Positions 16,278 through 24,735 of a DNA stretch of 64,000 bases are shown here, in pieces. The translations under genes were made by a program, and so were the position numbers. How positions within the stretch are numbered: position 1 is the stretch's first letter; every line of letters starts with the position of its first letter. Source of the DNA: Treponema_B putidum (GTDB taxonomy: Bacteria; Spirochaetota; Spirochaetia; Treponematales; Treponemataceae). Location of the stretch: the NCBI RefSeq assembly GCF_007830595.1, contig NZ_VLLD01000005.1. The stretch is one strand, 5' to 3'. The notes under the pieces were generated by a model. The model saw nothing but the letters and a program-made list of their open reading frames with translations. It ran no database searches and had not been told where the DNA came from.

Positions 16278-16528
16278 AAATATTTATCCTGCAATGCTTC
16301 ACTGAGCATATCTTTATAAGATTTTCCATTGTCATGAAACATTCCCGAAATACTATTGGTTATCGGTGATTTCATTTTAGAAAAAGAAGTACCTATTTCA
16401 TGATTGGTTACGATATTTTTCAGATACTCTTCTACAATTCGAGAAACACTCCTATTCTTTTTTTGAGCATATTCCTTTGCTTGTTCTATTACAGATTGCT
16501 CTATAGTCAATGTAAGCTTTGCCAACAT
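16274..16528 (-). CDS. Ribbon-helix-helix antitoxin paired with the PIN toxin
   Basis: An 84-residue protein. LAKLTLTIEQSVIEQAKEYAQKKNRSVSRIVEEYLKNI is a ribbon-helix-helix DNA-binding domain of the CopG/DUF6364 type, and the remaining acidic tail would bind the toxin. It is the upstream gene of the pair, as usual for VapB. An inverted repeat just upstream may be its own operator. Confidence 0.82.
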   Translation of the reverse strand: MLAKLTLTIEQSVIEQAKEYAQKKNRSVSRIVEEYLKNIVTNHEIGTSFSKMKSPITNSISGMFHDNGKSYKDMLSEALQDKYL

Positions 16529-16540
16529 ATATCACCTCGC

Positions 16541-16567
16541 ACGTATAATTATAGTATATAAATACGT
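16541..16567 (-). promoter_or_regulatory. Inverted repeat ACGTAT-N15-ATACGT upstream of the PIN toxin-antitoxin pair
   Basis: It lies 13 bases before the antitoxin start, amid TATA-rich sequence, as an autoregulatory operator would. 16568-16725 is AT-rich and shows no gene. Confidence 0.4.
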
Positions 16568-16725
16568 ATAAGTCCATAAGTGTATACTTTATAATCAAAA
16601 AGGACATCTGTTTATCTTAGTAAAAAAAATTAATTCATATTCTTTATAAAACATATTATTAAAATTCAGCAGTCGAATAAAAAAGTAATTTTAGAAAATA
16701 CTGAATTAGTACGCAAATAGCGGTT

Positions 16726-16858
16726 ATCTAATCTGCGATGCTTCTAGTTTGCTTGAACTCCGTACTTAAGAAACCGTAGTATTTCAGCAGGCGATATTAA
16801 ATCACAGCAGGCAACTTTCGTGACAAGACAAATGTCAGCATCGAATCGGGTGTTAGAC
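16726..16858 (-). other. attC site 4 (long variant)
   Basis: A 133-bp site. On the minus strand the outer boxes GTCTAAC-ACCCGATTCGATGC pair with the inner GCATCGCAGATTAGAT. The centre is longer and unlike the other sites, so this cassette may come from a different integron lineage. Confidence 0.65.
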
Positions 16859-16868
16859 CGTTATTATC

Positions 16869-17483
16869 TTAAAACTTTTTTAAAAGCTCTACTAGATTAT
16901 AGATTATTGTATTAGGTTTTTCTTCTATATTCATTTTCCAATATTGTCCATATCCTTGTTTTATCCATATTGTTTTCATTCCAATTTCTTTTGCCGGGAC
17001 AATATCATTATCAATCCGATCACCTATCATATAGGATTTTTCTGCTTTACATTTACTTCTTTCCAAAGCAATATTAAAAATTCTTTTATCTGGTTTTGCA
17101 ATTCCTTCTTCTGCGGACGCTACAACTAATTTTATATATTTTAAAATTCCAAATTTTTCTAATCTTTCAGAACTTCCAAAATCTTGATTTGCTATTATTC
17201 CAATATTATATTTTTTACTAAGTTCTTCTAGGACTTTTTTTGTTTCCGGATATAATTCTTCAAGTCTAAAATTCCATTTAGGTAATTTTACACAAAATTC
17301 TTTTGCAACTTCCAAGTCCCCTTTCTTATTATTCTTATAATAATTAAGAATTTTATCATATATATATTCATATTTATATCCTGAAGATTTTGCTATAGTT
17401 TCAAACCTTTCCTTATAAACCTTTTCTTCATTTATAAGAGTTGATCCTATATCAAAAAATAACCATTCAATATTTTTATACAT
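16869..17483 (-). CDS. HAD-superfamily hydrolase
   Basis: A 204-residue HAD fold. Motif I is WLFFDIGSTL: the nucleophile Asp is present but the usual second Asp is replaced by Gly, a variant seen in some family members with reduced or altered phosphatase activity. Motif II is IGIIANQDFG, motif III is GIAKPDKRIF, and motif IV is YMIGDRIDNDIVPAKEIG. A helical cap lies at about residues 15-90. The substrate is unknown. The stop is ten bases from attC 4. Confidence 0.85.
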   Translation of the reverse strand: MYKNIEWLFFDIGSTLINEEKVYKERFETIAKSSGYKYEYIYDKILNYYKNNKKGDLEVAKEFCVKLPKWNFRLEELYPETKKVLEELSKKYNIGIIANQDFGSSERLEKFGILKYIKLVVASAEEGIAKPDKRIFNIALERSKCKAEKSYMIGDRIDNDIVPAKEIGMKTIWIKQGYGQYWKMNIEEKPNTIIYNLVELLKKF

Positions 17484-17579
17484 TTTTATCTAAGCTCCTA
17501 TAAAATAGCTATCTCTATGTTTCACTTCAAAGGTATGTCGCCATAACGGACGGCAGCTTCGCAGCTCAGGGAGCAGTCC

Positions 17580-17645
17580 ATATAACTGCCGCTTAACCTG
17601 CATTTGCGGCTTGTCCGCAATGTCAGGTTGAAGCGGGTGTTATGT
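17580..17645 (-). other. attC site 5
   Basis: A 66-bp site. On the minus strand it runs from ACATAAC-ACCCGCTTCAACC through a TTGCGG-N-CCGCAA centre to GGTTAAGCGGCAGTTATAT. The TAA stop of the HEPN gene is embedded in the R'' box. Confidence 0.85.
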
Positions 17646-18512
17646 GATCCTTTCATTTAATTTATTATCTATTTCTTTAATAAAATTATAAATTAAATCA
17701 TATGTTTCTACTAATTGTGGTTTTGAAATATTTATCTCTTTATTATTTTTATCTTTTCCATTCCTATGAACCAAATCATGTCTAATTTTAATTCTCTGCA
17801 TAATTTCACCCATATTATTAGGAATATCTATATCAAATATTATTTTATAAATATTACTTATCTTTGGTAAATTATGATACATTAGCTCAAATAAATCATC
17901 TTTTACTCTCTTTTGTAATTTATCCATTTCTTTATATATATCATTTAGGTTAAATGAAAGTTTGTGATAATCTTTGAAATTTTCAACAAAACGTTTTAAG
18001 TACTGTTCATTATTAAAAATAGAATTTATAATGGCATCCGAAAGATAGGTTTCTAAGCAGGTTATAAGATTTACAAACAAAAGTTTATTTAATGTTTCTA
18101 TTAATTCTGGTTTCAAAATATCATTTTCAAAGAGTTTCTTATTTGATTCCATCTGATTACAAAAAGTATCAAAATATTTTGAGTTACTTTCAACAATTTC
18201 TGAATAATCTTCAAAATATTCATTCTCACAATCTTCGATTTCTACTTCTGTACTTTCATCCAAATCATCACTATATAATTCTCCACCACAAATACTTGCA
18301 CTTAAATTAATTGAATATTCTTTATGACAATTTGGACATTCAATATAAGTAGTATCTAACTCCAAAGTTGCAGAATGAGTATCTTTTTCTGCCATTAAGT
18401 TTGGAGTTGGAATATTTTCTAAAATTTCCTCTATAGGTTCTTTGCATTTACAACAATTAAATCTTAATATAATACTTTTTGTTGAAAAAATATTAAATTC
18501 ACAACTAAACAT
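17640..18512 (-). CDS. Zinc-ribbon and HEPN-like domain protein
   Basis: A 290-residue cassette protein. Cys20, Cys23, Cys59 and Cys62 (CCKC and CPNC) form a likely zinc ribbon at the N-terminus. A middle acidic linker follows. The helical C-terminal half contains RHDLVH at residues 244-249, the R-x4-H signature of HEPN nucleases, in the context IKIRHDLVHRNG. HEPN proteins of this Apea/RiboL-PSP-like kind often cleave RNA in defence or toxin systems. No partner antitoxin is in the cassette. The HEPN assignment rests on one motif plus helical context. Confidence 0.65.
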   Translation of the reverse strand: MFSCEFNIFSTKSIILRFNCCKCKEPIEEILENIPTPNLMAEKDTHSATLELDTTYIECPNCHKEYSINLSASICGGELYSDDLDESTEVEIEDCENEYFEDYSEIVESNSKYFDTFCNQMESNKKLFENDILKPELIETLNKLLFVNLITCLETYLSDAIINSIFNNEQYLKRFVENFKDYHKLSFNLNDIYKEMDKLQKRVKDDLFELMYHNLPKISNIYKIIFDIDIPNNMGEIMQRIKIRHDLVHRNGKDKNNKEINISKPQLVETYDLIYNFIKEIDNKLNERIT

Positions 18513-18748
18513 TTAATTTTTTCTCCTGCTTAACTTTTATTAGAACAGTGTGTGGTACACATAACACCCTTTCGCCCCTTCCTTACTATAGCATAAAAAC
18601 CAATAATTTGCAATCTAAACTGCTGTAAAACAAAAAATCACATCTTTCTATGATAATATGAATAGGATAAATAAACAGCTGGCAGATTAGGCCTATCCTC
18701 ACTAAACGGAACAAAGAAAAATCACATCCTGTCTATAGGGCTTTGAAT

Positions 18749-18771
18749 GCCTAGACCGCCGCGGTTTAGGC
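18749..18771. other. GC-rich hairpin downstream of the ABC operon
   Basis: GCCTAGACCG and CGGTTTAGGC form a 10-bp stem with a 3-base loop, 8 bases after the stop of the gene at 18779. There is no U-run on the minus strand, so it may slow decay rather than act as an intrinsic terminator. The rest of 18513-18748 shows no gene. Confidence 0.45.
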
Positions 18772-18778
18772 CATGAGT

Positions 18779-19372
18779 TTAAAACCTCTTCACTGATTTT
18801 GTCTTAGAATGAAAACAGAAGTCGCATTTTGTTCCGCCCATTCCTAATGTTTCGCTTCTTTTGAATTTCATTTTTTTTATATTTCCGAATACGATGTGAT
18901 CGCACAAGCAAAATATTTCACAGATTTCAGGACAGTTAAAATGGGTGCAGGTATCACACCAAAGACATTTTAAAACATCCGTAGAATACTCGCTGGAATT
19001 GTCGGCTAAAGTTTTACTTATCCAAATTTCTTCGCCGGTCATTCCTGTTCGCATAAAAAAGCGGAACAGTCCAAAAAAGCCGGGAATGTGAAAGAGCGAT
19101 TCCAATATACGGTGGAATTTTCCGGCAAGATAAAAGGAATATTCTTTTACCAATTCTTTTGCCTCTTGCGCAGGAATCCCGTTGTCGATAAAAGTTTGAT
19201 AGAGCGCTATGTTGGATATGATACTGGCCTTTTGACGCTGCTTTTGTTTTTTTGTCCATGCGCCCCGATCGAGTTCTTGAATAAGAAACTGCATTTTTTC
19301 TTTATGCGCTGCGTCGATATGCTCTAATATATGAGGTGCTAATTTCCCTGAATAGAATTTTTTATATTTCAT
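18779..19372 (-). CDS. L-2-amino-thiazoline-4-carboxylic acid hydrolase family protein
   Basis: A 197-residue protein whose Cys-rich C-terminal half fits the ATC-hydrolase-like family: CPEICEIFCLCDHIVFG, then KMKFKRSETLGMGGTKCDFCF. The family ends typically in CDF(R)F after RTKTL/RSETL. The founding enzyme opens the thiazoline ring of ATC on the way to L-cysteine; most relatives are uncharacterised. The start overlaps the upstream ABC gene as ATGA, so it is the third gene of the operon at 23.0 kb. Ring opening of a thiazoline-bearing imported ligand is an attractive but unproven role. Confidence 0.75.
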   Translation of the reverse strand: MKYKKFYSGKLAPHILEHIDAAHKEKMQFLIQELDRGAWTKKQKQRQKASIISNIALYQTFIDNGIPAQEAKELVKEYSFYLAGKFHRILESLFHIPGFFGLFRFFMRTGMTGEEIWISKTLADNSSEYSTDVLKCLWCDTCTHFNCPEICEIFCLCDHIVFGNIKKMKFKRSETLGMGGTKCDFCFHSKTKSVKRF

Positions 19373-21180
19373 AGTTCTCTCCGATTAATCTTCCATGCGA
19401 TTGCTTCTTCGCGAATGCCGACAAAGCGCCGGTACAAGCCTTTCTGCTGCATCAGTTCGGTATGGGTGCCGCACTGTACAATGCGGCCTTCATCAAGCAC
19501 GACAATTTGATCCGCCTTGCGTACCGTATTCAAGCGGTGTGCGATCATTATCAGCGTTTTATTTTTCGTGAGTTCTTCAATTGCTTTTTGCAGTTCATAT
19601 TCATTTTCGGGATCGACGCTGGCGGTCGCTTCGTCCAAAATGACAACAGGTGCATCCTTGAGAATTGCCCGCGCGATGGAGATACGCTGCTTTTCTCCCC
19701 CCGACAAGGTTGCGCCGCTTTCGCCGATGTGCGTTTGGTACCCGTCCGGCAGCGCAGAAATAAACTCGTGACAACATGCTTTTTTTGCTGCGGCAATCAC
19801 TTCGTCCATCGTTGCATCCGGCTTACCGAAACGGATATTGTTTTCTATCGTATCTTCAAACAGATATACCTGCTGAAACACAATAGAAAAATTTTTCAAA
19901 AGGCTGTCGCAGGTATAATCTTTAACATTGATACCGCCGAGTAAAATCTCACCCTGATCAACATCCCAAAAGCGAGCGATTAAATTACACAGCGTTGTCT
20001 TACCCGAACCGGACGGACCGACAATCGCGCAGCTCGTTTTTTGCGGTACCGTAAAACTTACATTCCGTATCGTTTCTTTTGTTTCATTTTTATATGCAGT
20101 ATTTTTATTCGTAGTATTTGCATCGTAAGCATCTTTATCATACGAGAATGAGATGTTCCGAACCGTAATATCATAATTGTTTGGAATATGACCCGTGCCG
20201 TGTTCATCCAAAAGCGGCATATCGGAAATTTCTTCCAACCGGTCAAGCGATGCCTCTACAACCCGCGCAACAGCCGCCGTACTTCCGGCAAGTTCCACGG
20301 TTGCATAAATCGTAAAACTCGCAACCGCAAGCAACAAACATTTTTCCGGCGTTATTTCTCCGTACAGTAAAAGATACGGAGCGGCAATCAATATCGCGGC
20401 TCTGATCACCTTGAACACGGTTTGAAAGGCAGCAGCTAATTCCGAAAAAACTTTTTCCAAAATGATATTCGCCGCAGCGCTTTCAGTAATTGCAGTATCC
20501 ACTGTTTTACCGGCACGCTCTCCAAGTCCAAACGCTTTTACCACGGCCATCCCTTGAATATATTCCAGAATACCGGTTACGAGCTGAGCCTGCGCTGCCT
20601 GCCTGCGGGGAGAATAATGTTTCCCTGCTTGTTGCGTTTTTGCATAAATGAAGAATGAGATACAAAGCCCCGCCAGCATCAGCAGCCCTATTCTCCATTC
20701 ATACGTTAAAAGCCATACGTTGATAACAAAGGCGTGGATAAATCCGCCCGCTACCGATTCAAGCACCGTTACTGCGCTTGTTTCAAGATCGCCGAGCGTA
20801 GTGGTAACCGCTGCGGTAATATCTCCTAATCGATGTTCGCTGAAATATCCCATCGGCGCACGCTTTAATTTTTCACCGAAGTTCATCCGCCACTCGCTGC
20901 ACATGGCGAAACTCCCCACGGTTCTATTTATCGAAGATATATTGATAAAAATTATTTTCCCAACGACGCTGATCAACATAATTGCAAGCGACACCCAAAT
21001 GGTTTTATACGGCATCGTATTTCCCGAAAACGATGACACTATTCCTGCAAGCACCGTGAGAATTGCCATAATCGGGATCATTTCAAAAAATGAATTGCAG
21101 AGATGAAAAATAAAAGAGAGTATCAGCCTTCTTTTTTCCGTACCTGAAAAATTCAACAATCGTTTAAACATATTAATCAT
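19369..21180 (-). CDS. ABC half-transporter (fused permease-ATPase), second of the pair
   Basis: The start at 21180 overlaps the previous stop as ATGA and has AGGAG upstream; the frame open to 21300 is not used. The 603-residue protein has an N-terminal six-helix type IV exporter-fold domain (about 1-310) and an ATPase domain with Walker A GPSGSGKTT at 388-396, signature LSGGEKQRI and Walker B VVILDEATA. Pairs of this kind include YbtP/YbtQ and IrtA/IrtB, exporter-fold proteins that import siderophores, as well as true exporters. The pairing with ECF operons under one operator favours import. An unusual low-complexity insert (TTNKNTAYKNETKET) precedes the ATPase. Confidence 0.88.
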   Translation of the reverse strand: MINMFKRLLNFSGTEKRRLILSFIFHLCNSFFEMIPIMAILTVLAGIVSSFSGNTMPYKTIWVSLAIMLISVVGKIIFINISSINRTVGSFAMCSEWRMNFGEKLKRAPMGYFSEHRLGDITAAVTTTLGDLETSAVTVLESVAGGFIHAFVINVWLLTYEWRIGLLMLAGLCISFFIYAKTQQAGKHYSPRRQAAQAQLVTGILEYIQGMAVVKAFGLGERAGKTVDTAITESAAANIILEKVFSELAAAFQTVFKVIRAAILIAAPYLLLYGEITPEKCLLLAVASFTIYATVELAGSTAAVARVVEASLDRLEEISDMPLLDEHGTGHIPNNYDITVRNISFSYDKDAYDANTTNKNTAYKNETKETIRNVSFTVPQKTSCAIVGPSGSGKTTLCNLIARFWDVDQGEILLGGINVKDYTCDSLLKNFSIVFQQVYLFEDTIENNIRFGKPDATMDEVIAAAKKACCHEFISALPDGYQTHIGESGATLSGGEKQRISIARAILKDAPVVILDEATASVDPENEYELQKAIEELTKNKTLIMIAHRLNTVRKADQIVVLDEGRIVQCGTHTELMQQKGLYRRFVGIREEAIAWKINRREL

Positions 21181-23012
21181 ACAATTTCTCCTAAAGCAGC
21201 GGTTGAAGTTAAACCGTTCTCCTTTTTGTCGCTTACGCTGATGTGCGCATTCCACAAGGAGTGGTACAATTCGCAGGATTCCAAAAGCAATTGATGACAA
21301 CCTTCCGCTTCGATCTTTCCGTGATTCATAACGATAATTTTATCCGCCGCCGTGATAGTCGAAAGTCGATGCGCAATCACGATGAGGGTTTTGCCCGCTA
21401 CGAGTTCCCCGATGGAACGCTGAATAACCGCTTCGTTTTCAGGATCGGTAAACGCTGTTGCTTCATCCAACACAATGATGGGGCTGTCTTTCAGTATAGC
21501 CCGTGCGATTGCAATGCGCTGCCGCTCTCCGCCCGAAAGATTATTGCCTCCGTCTCCCGCAACCGTATCATAGCCTTGAGGCAGTGAGCTGATAAAATCG
21601 TGGCAGCTTGCCTTTCGTGCAGCCTGTTCTATTTCGGCATCCGCAGCGTCCGGTTTACCCAGCCGGATATTTTCCCGAATAGATAAGTGAAACAAATAGT
21701 TATCCTGCGAAACATACCCAACCTGTTCCATCGCTTGCGAAAGAGGCATCTTCCGTACATCGCAGCCGCCGATCATAACCGAACCTGCGCTTGCTTCCCA
21801 GAACGATGCGATTAAGCGGGCAACGGTCGATTTCCCCGAACCGGACGGACCGACAAATGCGGTCATCCCATTCGGCACTGTTTGAAAGCAGAGGTCATGC
21901 AGCACTTCCGTATCGTTATTCGTAGTGCTGCGATCCGCACCGTTATTATCCGCTGAGCTATATGAAAACGACACATGTGAAAACTCAATGGTGTTTCCCG
22001 TAAACGGTATCGGATTTTTGGGACGGTTCATTTCTTCCGCTTCCAAAAGCGCGGCAATTTCTTTGACCGTAGAATCCACCATTGCAAGACTGTCCGTATA
22101 ACGCAGTGCCTGAATGAGCGGTGCGATAAGCCCCAGCGACAAGATGATACAGGAGATAAAATTCCCGGCGGATATGCTGCCCTGTATAAAGAACCACGTA
22201 CCGAGCGGTAACACGCCCAGCAAACTTGAAGGCGCAATCGCCATTCCGGCAGCGTAGTAGGGATTGGTCTTTTTAAACCATTCCGCTTTAGCATTTTCAT
22301 TTTCCGTTATCGCCTCGGTATATTTCCGATACGATGCAGTGCTTTGGTTAAAAGCTTTTATCACTTCAATTCCGCCTATGTATTCAACCGTAGCAGCATC
22401 CATATTTTTTCCCGCGGTGAGCACTTTTGTATACCGTTTTTCATAGTCCTTCATCATTCCCATATAGCAGAGGAGACCGAGCGGAAAGGTTGCAAACGCA
22501 ATAAGGGCTAGTCGCCAATCCAGATAAAAGAAGTAGAGCAGCATCAACAACGGAATCAGCAAGTTTGCCGTCAGCTCCGGTATGATATGAGCGAGCGGCA
22601 GCTCCAGCTTTTCTACCGTATCGACCAGCATAGTTTTGAACTTACCGGATGGCGTGTCCAATATAAAACCCATCGGAACGCGTGAAAGCTTTGCCGTCAG
22701 CTGCATACGGATGTTTTTGAGCACCGTAAATGCGGCGCGGTGAGACCGTATCGTGGAAAGCGTGGATAAACACAGCTGCCCCAGATAGCCTGCAAGCGCG
22801 ATAAGCGCAGTTAAAGGAACCGCTTGGAGGGTATAATTCCGTGCGCATATCCGGATGATAAGACCGGAAACGGCAAGGTACGGCACAATCCCCGCCGCTG
22901 CCCCAAAAACCGCAAAAATCACGGAGCTTGCCAGAAGACCCTTGCACGGTTTTGCAAGAGCGAGTAAATACTTCAAAGAACTTTTTTGCTCCGCCTGTTC
23001 AGCGTCTTTCAT
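21177..23012 (-). CDS. ABC half-transporter (fused permease-ATPase), first of the pair
   Basis: A 611-residue protein with six membrane helices in residues 20-300 and an ATPase domain: Walker A GPSGSGKST at 388-396, signature LSGGERQRI, Walker B IIVLDEATA and switch His in VIAHRLST. Both subunits of the pair keep complete ATPase motifs. There is a short Asn/Asp-rich insert before the ATPase, as in its partner. It is the first gene after the double operator at 23027-23096. GC content appears higher than in the surrounding cassettes, suggesting a different history. Confidence 0.88.
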   Translation of the reverse strand: MKDAEQAEQKSSLKYLLALAKPCKGLLASSVIFAVFGAAAGIVPYLAVSGLIIRICARNYTLQAVPLTALIALAGYLGQLCLSTLSTIRSHRAAFTVLKNIRMQLTAKLSRVPMGFILDTPSGKFKTMLVDTVEKLELPLAHIIPELTANLLIPLLMLLYFFYLDWRLALIAFATFPLGLLCYMGMMKDYEKRYTKVLTAGKNMDAATVEYIGGIEVIKAFNQSTASYRKYTEAITENENAKAEWFKKTNPYYAAGMAIAPSSLLGVLPLGTWFFIQGSISAGNFISCIILSLGLIAPLIQALRYTDSLAMVDSTVKEIAALLEAEEMNRPKNPIPFTGNTIEFSHVSFSYSSADNNGADRSTTNNDTEVLHDLCFQTVPNGMTAFVGPSGSGKSTVARLIASFWEASAGSVMIGGCDVRKMPLSQAMEQVGYVSQDNYLFHLSIRENIRLGKPDAADAEIEQAARKASCHDFISSLPQGYDTVAGDGGNNLSGGERQRIAIARAILKDSPIIVLDEATAFTDPENEAVIQRSIGELVAGKTLIVIAHRLSTITAADKIIVMNHGKIEAEGCHQLLLESCELYHSLWNAHISVSDKKENGLTSTAALGEIV

Positions 23013-23026
23013 TATTTTCTCCTACT

Positions 23027-23096
23027 AAATAAAATAGCAGTGCTATTTTATTTAGTATACATAATTATTTTTTAACTGTCAAGATAGCAATGCTAT
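23027..23096 (-). promoter_or_regulatory. Promoter plus two operators of the ABC operon
   Basis: On the minus strand TTGACA (23077-23082), a 17-base spacer and TATACT (23054-23059) are followed by the perfect palindrome AAATAAAATAGC-N3-GCTATTTTATTT (23027-23053). A second, shorter copy ATAGC-AAT-GCTAT (23084-23096) sits immediately upstream of the -35 box. This is the only one of the three promoters with two operators, which suggests tighter repression. Confidence 0.87.
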
Positions 23097-23273
23097 TTTT
23101 TTTAATAATTTACCGAGTATTATTATCAATATATAGTAGAAAAAAATGAATTTAGGATGATATAATGCCGGCAAATAGTGAAAAATAGGGTAATTCCTGT
23201 GGATATTATTGAGAATTTATGGTATAAAAAGAAAAGAATATTTAGGGTAAGTTATATGGAGGGAACATATTTT

Positions 23274-23939
23274 ATGCACAATGGGATATCTATAGGAAAA
23301 GGCATTTTGTGGGTACTTGTTTGGTTTGGCTTTATGATCTTGTATACTATTCTTGATGTTTCGATATGGAGAAAGATAGCCCCTGAACATAGCAGAGTTT
23401 TGAACATAATTACTGTTATTTTGTGTATGACTATATTCCTTATTTTACTAATGAAAAGAACAAATTTCAGACCTAATTTATTTACGAATATTTCTTTTCA
23501 AGGATTAATATTAGCTGTAGGCTGTTCCATATTGTTCTATTTCCTTTTAGATAAAGGATTAGATCCCATATTTGAAAGTTTTTTTCCATCAAGCAGAGAA
23601 AATTATCAACAAATCATTCAATCAATAAGAACTTCACCAATTATCGGTTTAGTTGATTTTTGCATACTTGCACCTATTCTTGAAGAAATCTTAATGAGAG
23701 GATTTCTGCTTGAGGGGCTATCAATAAATTATGGAAAAATTGTTGCCTTACTTATATCTGCAGCACTCTTTGCTATGCTCCATTTCAATATAGCCCAAAT
23801 AGTTCCTTCATTTATTTGTGGTGTGATTTTAGGCTTACTTTATTTTCATACAGGCTCAATATTTTCTTGCATACTTGCTCATATGGGATACAATTTAATT
23901 GCGTACAGTGTGATAGTTTTACCCATATATAACAAATAA
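23274..23939 (+). CDS. CPBP-family intramembrane metalloprotease
   Basis: I chose the ATG at 23274 because GGAGGG lies about 11 bases upstream; the frame is open further back to a GTG at 23178. The approximately 221-residue product is strongly hydrophobic with about six to seven helices. It carries the CPBP/Abi motifs: EEILMRGFLLEG (EExxxR), FAMLHFNI (FxxxH) and AHMGYNLIAY (HxxxN). The family covers type II CAAX-prenyl-type proteases and bacteriocin self-immunity proteins. It stands alone, divergent from the ABC operon. Confidence 0.85.
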   Translation: MHNGISIGKGILWVLVWFGFMILYTILDVSIWRKIAPEHSRVLNIITVILCMTIFLILLMKRTNFRPNLFTNISFQGLILAVGCSILFYFLLDKGLDPIFESFFPSSRENYQQIIQSIRTSPIIGLVDFCILAPILEEILMRGFLLEGLSINYGKIVALLISAALFAMLHFNIAQIVPSFICGVILGLLYFHTGSIFSCILAHMGYNLIAYSVIVLPIYNK

Positions 23940-23993
23940 TGGAAGAACTGAAAAGTACAGACTACCGCTAAAACTATAATTATAAATTTTCTG

Positions 23994-24620
23994 TTATTTG
24001 ATTAAATATCCTTTTTCAACGGCTTTTTCCAATAAGAGCAGAACAAAATTCCATATTTCTTCAGAGCCGTCTTTAATATGCATATTTTTATTTATTACCA
24101 TATCATATGTTATATTATTTTTTTTCCAAGAGTAACCTTCAGACATATAATTTTGAATTATCGGTTCCAATCTATCAAATACGGAAGCAAATTTTGCTTC
24201 ATTTGTTTTTCTTTCTTCAAATTCTTCCCATAAGCTTAAAAAATATTTTTTTTGATCCGGTTCCAATAAACCGAAGATTCTATCCGCAGCTTTTTTTTCA
24301 TTATTATAAGATTCATCTCTTTGTGAAGAATATAAAAAAGTATCTCCTGCATCTATTTCAACAATATCATGGATTAATAGCATTGAAATAACTTTTTCAA
24401 TATTAACTTCAAAATCGGCATATTCTTTTAACAAAATACACATTATTGAAATTGTCCAAGAGTGTTCGGCATCATTTTCAAATCTTTCGGAATTAAATAA
24501 TTTTGATTGCCGGAAAATATGTTTAACCTTATCTATTTCTATAATAAAATTGAGTTGATTAACTAATTTATCATTTTGATTAAAATCAATTAAAAATGCT
24601 CCTATTCTTTTTGAATCCAT
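23994..24620 (-). CDS. HD-domain hydrolase (YfbR/HDDC2-like, probable nucleotidase)
   Basis: A 208-residue HD protein. RFENDAEHSWTISIMCILL gives the first metal-binding His, LLIHDIVEIDAGDTFLY gives the HD pair, and a late Asp lies in SVFDRLEPIIQNY. The sequence order and size match YfbR-like 5'-deoxynucleotidases and their HDDC2 relatives. No partner is adjacent. Confidence 0.82.
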   Translation of the reverse strand: MDSKRIGAFLIDFNQNDKLVNQLNFIIEIDKVKHIFRQSKLFNSERFENDAEHSWTISIMCILLKEYADFEVNIEKVISMLLIHDIVEIDAGDTFLYSSQRDESYNNEKKAADRIFGLLEPDQKKYFLSLWEEFEERKTNEAKFASVFDRLEPIIQNYMSEGYSWKKNNITYDMVINKNMHIKDGSEEIWNFVLLLLEKAVEKGYLIK

Positions 24621-24735
24621 TTTTTTCTCCTATTTCTTCACCGGAGGTATGCGGCTTAAATTAAGTCTATCTATATTATATTAAAAAACCGGTTTCTTCA
24701 AGTAATAAAACTTCTTGTCAAACTTCTTCAATACA

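Larger units (their letters stand above)
12941..18570 (-). mobile_element. Integron gene-cassette array without integrase in the window
   Basis: All genes here lie on the minus strand. Between them are attC sites of about 66 bp (13663, 14409, 15783, 17580) and one of 133 bp (16726), each just after a gene's stop codon, as in integron cassettes. The boxes fit the consensus: R'' ends in AAC, R' begins GTTA, and the L boxes are CCGCTTCAA and its partner. The content is typical of chromosomal integrons: toxin-antitoxin pairs, acetyltransferase, HAD enzyme, orphan proteins. No tyrosine-recombinase integrase gene is visible. T. denticola is known to carry a chromosomal integron. Confidence 0.8.

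Noticed and set aside
18555..18575. CACATAACACCC near 18560 as a sixth attC
   Set aside because: Only a single box-like sequence is seen, in the orientation of a neighbouring site's edge, with no partner box; kept only as a likely array border.
21180..21300. Forty-residue N-terminal extension of the second ABC half-transporter
   Set aside because: It overlaps the end of the first transporter; the ATG at 21180 has AGGAG and a coupled ATGA junction.
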